Assembly (NCBI GenBank): GCA_037127315.1
Contig: JBBBDQ010000420.1
Coordinates: forward strand, 3,630,001-3,694,000
Source: Ascarosepion bandense
Lineage: Eukaryota; Mollusca; Cephalopoda; Sepiida; Sepiidae
DNA: 64,000 bases
Direction: 5' to 3'
Under the pieces are notes generated by a model that worked only from the letters and a program-made list of their open reading frames with translations, made no database searches and was not told where the DNA came from. A program made the position numbers and the translations under genes. How positions within the stretch are numbered: position 1 is the first letter of the stretch; each line of letters starts with the position of its first letter. Of this stretch, positions 61,046-64,000 are shown piece after piece.

Positions 61046-61668
61046 TTTTGTTTTATTTTCCCAAGTATTTTCAATCTTAGCTTAGCTCATCTCCAGAGAG
61101 TTGATTGTTAAATCATAATGTAGTTGTCCAATATGAAATGTTATCAGTTATGAATTTTTTTTCTGTTTTAACCGTTAAGAATTTTGAGCATACACGTAAG
61201 AACGCGACGGCGATATCAAAATTATATGGTGAAAGGCAAAATTGATTTTATACATTTTAATTTCTATAAAAATTGCAGTTTTGTTGTTATATTATTTATT
61301 TTTTCAACAATTACAACTTAAATACTTACTGTCATAAGCATTTTAGAAAATTGTGACTACACTCATAATTAATTTTGGTAAGTGCCGGTTTAATTTTTAA
61401 GAAAGATCGTTTCGAGAATTAGAAGTTTTTGTTTATTATTTTCGTGGTGGTGTATGCATGTATTGCCAATTTATATTTCCCGAAATCGCAAATATGGACA
61501 GGAATGTTCATTCTAATGGTGTGCAATCAAAATATCTACAGCGCCTTTCTTGCTGTTTTAATCACCATACCAGGAAATTTATTCGTGATTACGAGTGGAT
61601 TAAAATATAATTAAACATAATATGTCTAAATTATTTAATAAAATATGGTTAATGAAAATATGCTAAAT
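61046..61668. other. Unassigned AT-rich stretch
   Basis: A hydrophobic 61-residue open frame at 61429-61614 has no recognisable motif and is not called as a gene. Confidence 0.5.
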
Positions 61669-61669
61669 T

Positions 61670-61715
<46 letters not shown>
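61670..61715. repeat. (CA)n-(TA)n microsatellite
   Basis: CA array to 61692, TA array to 61715. Confidence 0.95.
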
Positions 61716-61716
<1 letters not shown>

Positions 61717-61920
61717 AAGAATTCTAATTCCAATTCTCTAATTCGTTTAATTCTCAAAACCATCTTTATTAAAAATTAAAACCGAGAGTAATCAAAATTG
61801 ATTATGAGTATAGTAACAAAACAATGTTGTAAAATGTTTATAGCAATAAGTGCAACTGTGTATGTCAGCGCGCGTGTGCGTGTGTGCGCATACCTGAACA
61901 CAGTGGTCAACACATAGGTT

Positions 61921-61990
61921 TGTTTCATGCTTGAGGGCAATCTAGAAGCCTGAAAATTGTGCTCAAGCATGAAACAGACTGTCGTATCTC
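61921..61990 (+). repeat. Inverted repeat with a decayed hammerhead-like core
   Basis: TGTTTCATGCTTGAG (61921-61935) is exactly complementary to CTCAAGCATGAAACA (61962-61976). The right side reads CUGAAAA, GUGC/GCAU stem II, GAAA, stem III ACA-GAC-UGU and GUC, but the core G8 is A, which should inactivate it. Confidence 0.55.
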
Positions 61991-62469
61991 AGTGTTGTTC
62001 TCACTGTCCACTTTTATATCCACATACACTGTATAGGTAATATTAAACACTTTTACCTATAAATATAACATAATTTATATTTTTCACTGTTATCTGAGAC
62101 AACTTTGAAAAGGACACAAACTTGGAAAATACATTCCCTATTATTTGACAGATTTAATCCTGGCTTCCGCACTTCTCTCCTCAAGTAATACTTTTTGGAG
62201 ATAAGAATGACATATGTTGAGAAACGAATTTTTTACAAGAATATAAATTGGTCCATCAGTAGCTTAATCGAGGCGAACAGACTGACATATAATTTATAGT
62301 AGACGTTCTTCTAATGAAGGTTTTAGTGAATGTTTACTGCGGTTACCTTGGTATATGTTCCGCTTCGAAGTGCTCGCAGTCCCTGTTACGTTTACAGAAA
62401 TTATCTATTGTTAGTTGTTAAATAGTTTAAGACTACTTCTAAGGAAAAGAGTTTGAATTTCAACAATTG
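61991..62469. other. Unassigned stretch
   Basis: No recognisable feature. Confidence 0.4.
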
Positions 62470-62785
62470 CAATGTTTCGGTCTTCCATCGTGTTAATGCA
62501 CGGACCAAAATATTACGATAACATCTGGAAAGATTAAGGAAAAAATTCCACACACTCCTTATTCTCCAGATTTTGTTTCAGCTAATTGCCAGCTGTTCCT
62601 GAGTTGACTGACCCATGTTCGTGGGCCAATTTTAAAAGTACAGGAAAGAGTGAAAAACATACTCTTAACATTATTCTATTGCAAAATATATTTTTTTACA
62701 TAAACGATATTACGGAGCTTTTTAATCACTGAAAGATGGTTATTAAGAATGATGGAACATATGTTAATGAATAAATTCTAATGAA
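62470..62785 (+). pseudogene. Mariner-type transposase C-terminal relic
   Basis: IPHTPYSPDFVSANCQLFLS (62553-62605) matches the PHPPYSPDLxPxDxxLF block. The third catalytic Asp position is Asn (ANCQLF). Further on, LITERWLLRMMEHMLMNK corresponds to the terminal LxxRWxKVIxNDGTYVNE. Stops occur between the blocks. Upstream HRVNARTKILR-like sequence is uncertain. Confidence 0.6.
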
Positions 62786-62994
62786 ATATGTCGTTTTGAT
62801 ATTTTTTTACATTAAACTCATATGTTATTTGATGATAATTGTAAAGGCGAAATTACCCGCTTCCATTTAATATATATTTGATATTCACTGACGAAAAAGC
62901 ATTACTGTTAAATTTTTAAATATTTTCTAATAACTTTTTAAGTTTTATATTCAAAAATGTATTGCTGGTAATAATCTTTTTTCCTTCAAAAATA

Positions 62995-63233
62995 TATGAC
63001 TGGGCAGAAGATTATCCCGCAGTAGGTTGCCATTGCTTTCTGCGGTAGACTGGTTGCCGACCAAGGCTACAGAACCCAATCTGTCCTGTTATTTAACCCA
63101 TGGAAGGAATAGACGGACTAATACCTTTCCCAAGGGTATTTGCGCGTAAGTGAATGCAAGGAATTCAACTGGAATTCGAACTCGGCTCTCCGATTTCTCG
63201 TTCCGAGCCGATATCCACTACGCCACAACACGC
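62995..63233 (-). mobile_element. SINE, tail-truncated
   Basis: Minus-oriented, beginning TGACTGGGCAGAAGATTATC (the 3' tail is absent), body, GGAATTCGAACTCGGCTCTC, head CGATATCCACTACGCCACAA and CACGC. Confidence 0.95.
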
Positions 63234-63245
63234 ATTCGAGTATAT

Positions 63246-63553
63246 CAGTCAGTTAAGTGCCATATGTGAAACACACTTGGGCGATCATGTCTCGAAAGAA
63301 ACATGACTGACTGGGCAGAAGATTATCCTGCAGTAGGTTGTCATTGCTTTCTGTGGTAGACTGGTTGCCAGCCAAGGCTATAGAATCCAATCTATCCTGT
63401 TATTTAACCCGTAACTGGAAGGAAGAAACGGATTAATACCTTTCCCAACGGTATTTGCGCGTAAGTGAATGCAATGAATTCAACTGGAATTCGAACTCGG
63501 CTCCCCGATTTCTTGTTCCGAGCCGATATCCACTGCACCACAACGCGCATCCT
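63246..63553 (-). mobile_element. Full-length SINE with 12-bp target-site duplication
   Basis: 308 bp. In minus sense it starts GGATGCGCGTTGTGGTGCAG and ends CACTTAACTGACTG. It is flanked on both sides by ATTCGAGTATAT (63234-63245 and 63554-63565). A box GTTGTGGTGCAGTGG and B box GAGTTCGAATTCC are intact. It inserted at the head end of the neighbouring SINE. Confidence 0.95.
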
Positions 63554-63565
63554 ATTCGAGTATAT

Positions 63566-63869
63566 ATTCAGCATTATTTGCAATGGTTAGTTTCCTCTTA
63601 GAGGGAAGATTTTTGATAACTTTTGAAAAAACTTTCACAGCTTTTGATGGATAAAAAGTTTTCGAGGAATTCTTGAATTTGATTGTTTTTTTTGTTTTTT
63701 AACAGAGGGGAAGCTTTCTTCAACAAAACGTTGTTCAGCAATCGAAAAAGCTAATAATAGATTAGTTCAAGAGTAAGAAAACTGTAATAATTGGTTAGCA
63801 GAAGGTCAGGAAAAAGATAAAATTCGGGTGGTGCAATTACAGATGAATATGGCAGATAAAGTAGAAAAG
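63566..63869. other. Unassigned stretch
   Basis: No recognisable feature beyond A/T-rich sequence. Confidence 0.4.
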
Positions 63870-64000
63870 AAACACTGATTTTCAATATTTTCAAAATAAT
63901 GTTCCTACGGTGCTGATACCAGACACGGAAAGAAAAATGCAGGATCTTTTACAGAAGATAGCAAAAGTAAGTGAGAAGAAAGGACTAAGCATAAACTTCA
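63870..64000 (+). pseudogene. RTE-type LINE RT fragment at the window edge
   Basis: Plus strand: TVLIPDTERKMQDLLQKIAK then VSEKKGLSINF, matching TVLIADTExKLQxLLxxVxxxSxxKGLxIN just after the RT YADD motif. It continues beyond the window. The YADD residues themselves are not readable upstream. Confidence 0.8.

Noticed and set aside
61429..61614. Small hydrophobic membrane protein
   Set aside because: A 61-residue frame in AT-rich DNA with no motif, and no evidence of exon structure.
1..64000. CRISPR array, prophage, operon or bacterial system
   Set aside because: No spaced direct repeats of CRISPR type, no ribosome-binding sites or operons. All features fit an animal genome.

Overview
This 64 kb window looks like gene-poor, repeat-saturated DNA from a metazoan, most likely a cephalopod mollusc (octopus-like). 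It is AT-rich and full of (TA)n, (CA)n, (TC)n, (TAA)n and (GATA)n microsatellites, with no bacterial-style operons. About 18 copies of one tRNA-headed SINE of about 308 bp are present. They sit among relics of mariner/Tc1, RTE-type LINE, CR1/Jockey-group LINE, R2/Dong-like LINE, Penelope-like element (PLE) and Helitron families. The taxonomic call rests on my impression of the SINE and PLE types and is an inference. I found no convincing host protein-coding exon. All recognisable coding sequence is transposon-derived and nearly all of it is broken.

Layout. 0-2 kb: mariner fragments and a hammerhead-ribozyme motif beside a (TA)n array. 2.5-5 kb: a strongly strand-asymmetric polypyrimidine minisatellite. 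5-12 kb: SINEs, 3' ends of CR1/Jockey-group LINEs and a Dong-like LINE relic. 14-16.2 kb: a head-to-tail array of Dong-like 3' ends separated by (TAA)n. 16.3-21 kb: RTE relics and hammerhead-like motifs. 21.9-26 kb: an apparently perfect 2,017-bp tandem duplication carrying a 5S rRNA-derived sequence fused to the SINE. 26-29 kb: RTE relics interrupted by a Tc1-like fragment and by another LINE with a visible target-site duplication. 30-36.4 kb: three non-autonomous Helitrons, mariner relics (one with a 13 x 42-bp in-frame expansion) and an internally deleted LINE with RT motifs. 40.1-42.8 kb: a 2.7-kb palindrome made of two head-to-head, 5'-truncated PLEs encoding RT and GIY-YIG domains. 44.6-45.8 kb: a second PLE with its upstream hammerhead-like motif. 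46.9-48.1 kb: a full-length but dead mariner with terminal repeats and TA target sites. 49.7-54.7 kb: LINE ends, RTE relics and a second 5S-SINE whose 5S head is half inverted. 55-64 kb: microsatellites, more hammerhead-type inverted repeats and SINEs.

The most striking theme is the recurrence of hammerhead ribozyme cores (CUGANGA / stem II / GAAA / short stem III / NUH) in several sequence families. They are often next to (TA)n arrays and often arranged as inverted pairs. Published work links hammerheads to Penelope-like elements and small retrozymes. Several motifs here fold by eye into complete hammerheads (57803-57855 minus, 1071-1111 minus, 19845-19889 plus, 42639-42678 plus). The second theme is a chimeric 5S-tRNA SINE supported at two loci. 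All folds, identities and families were judged by eye; no search or folding program was run.
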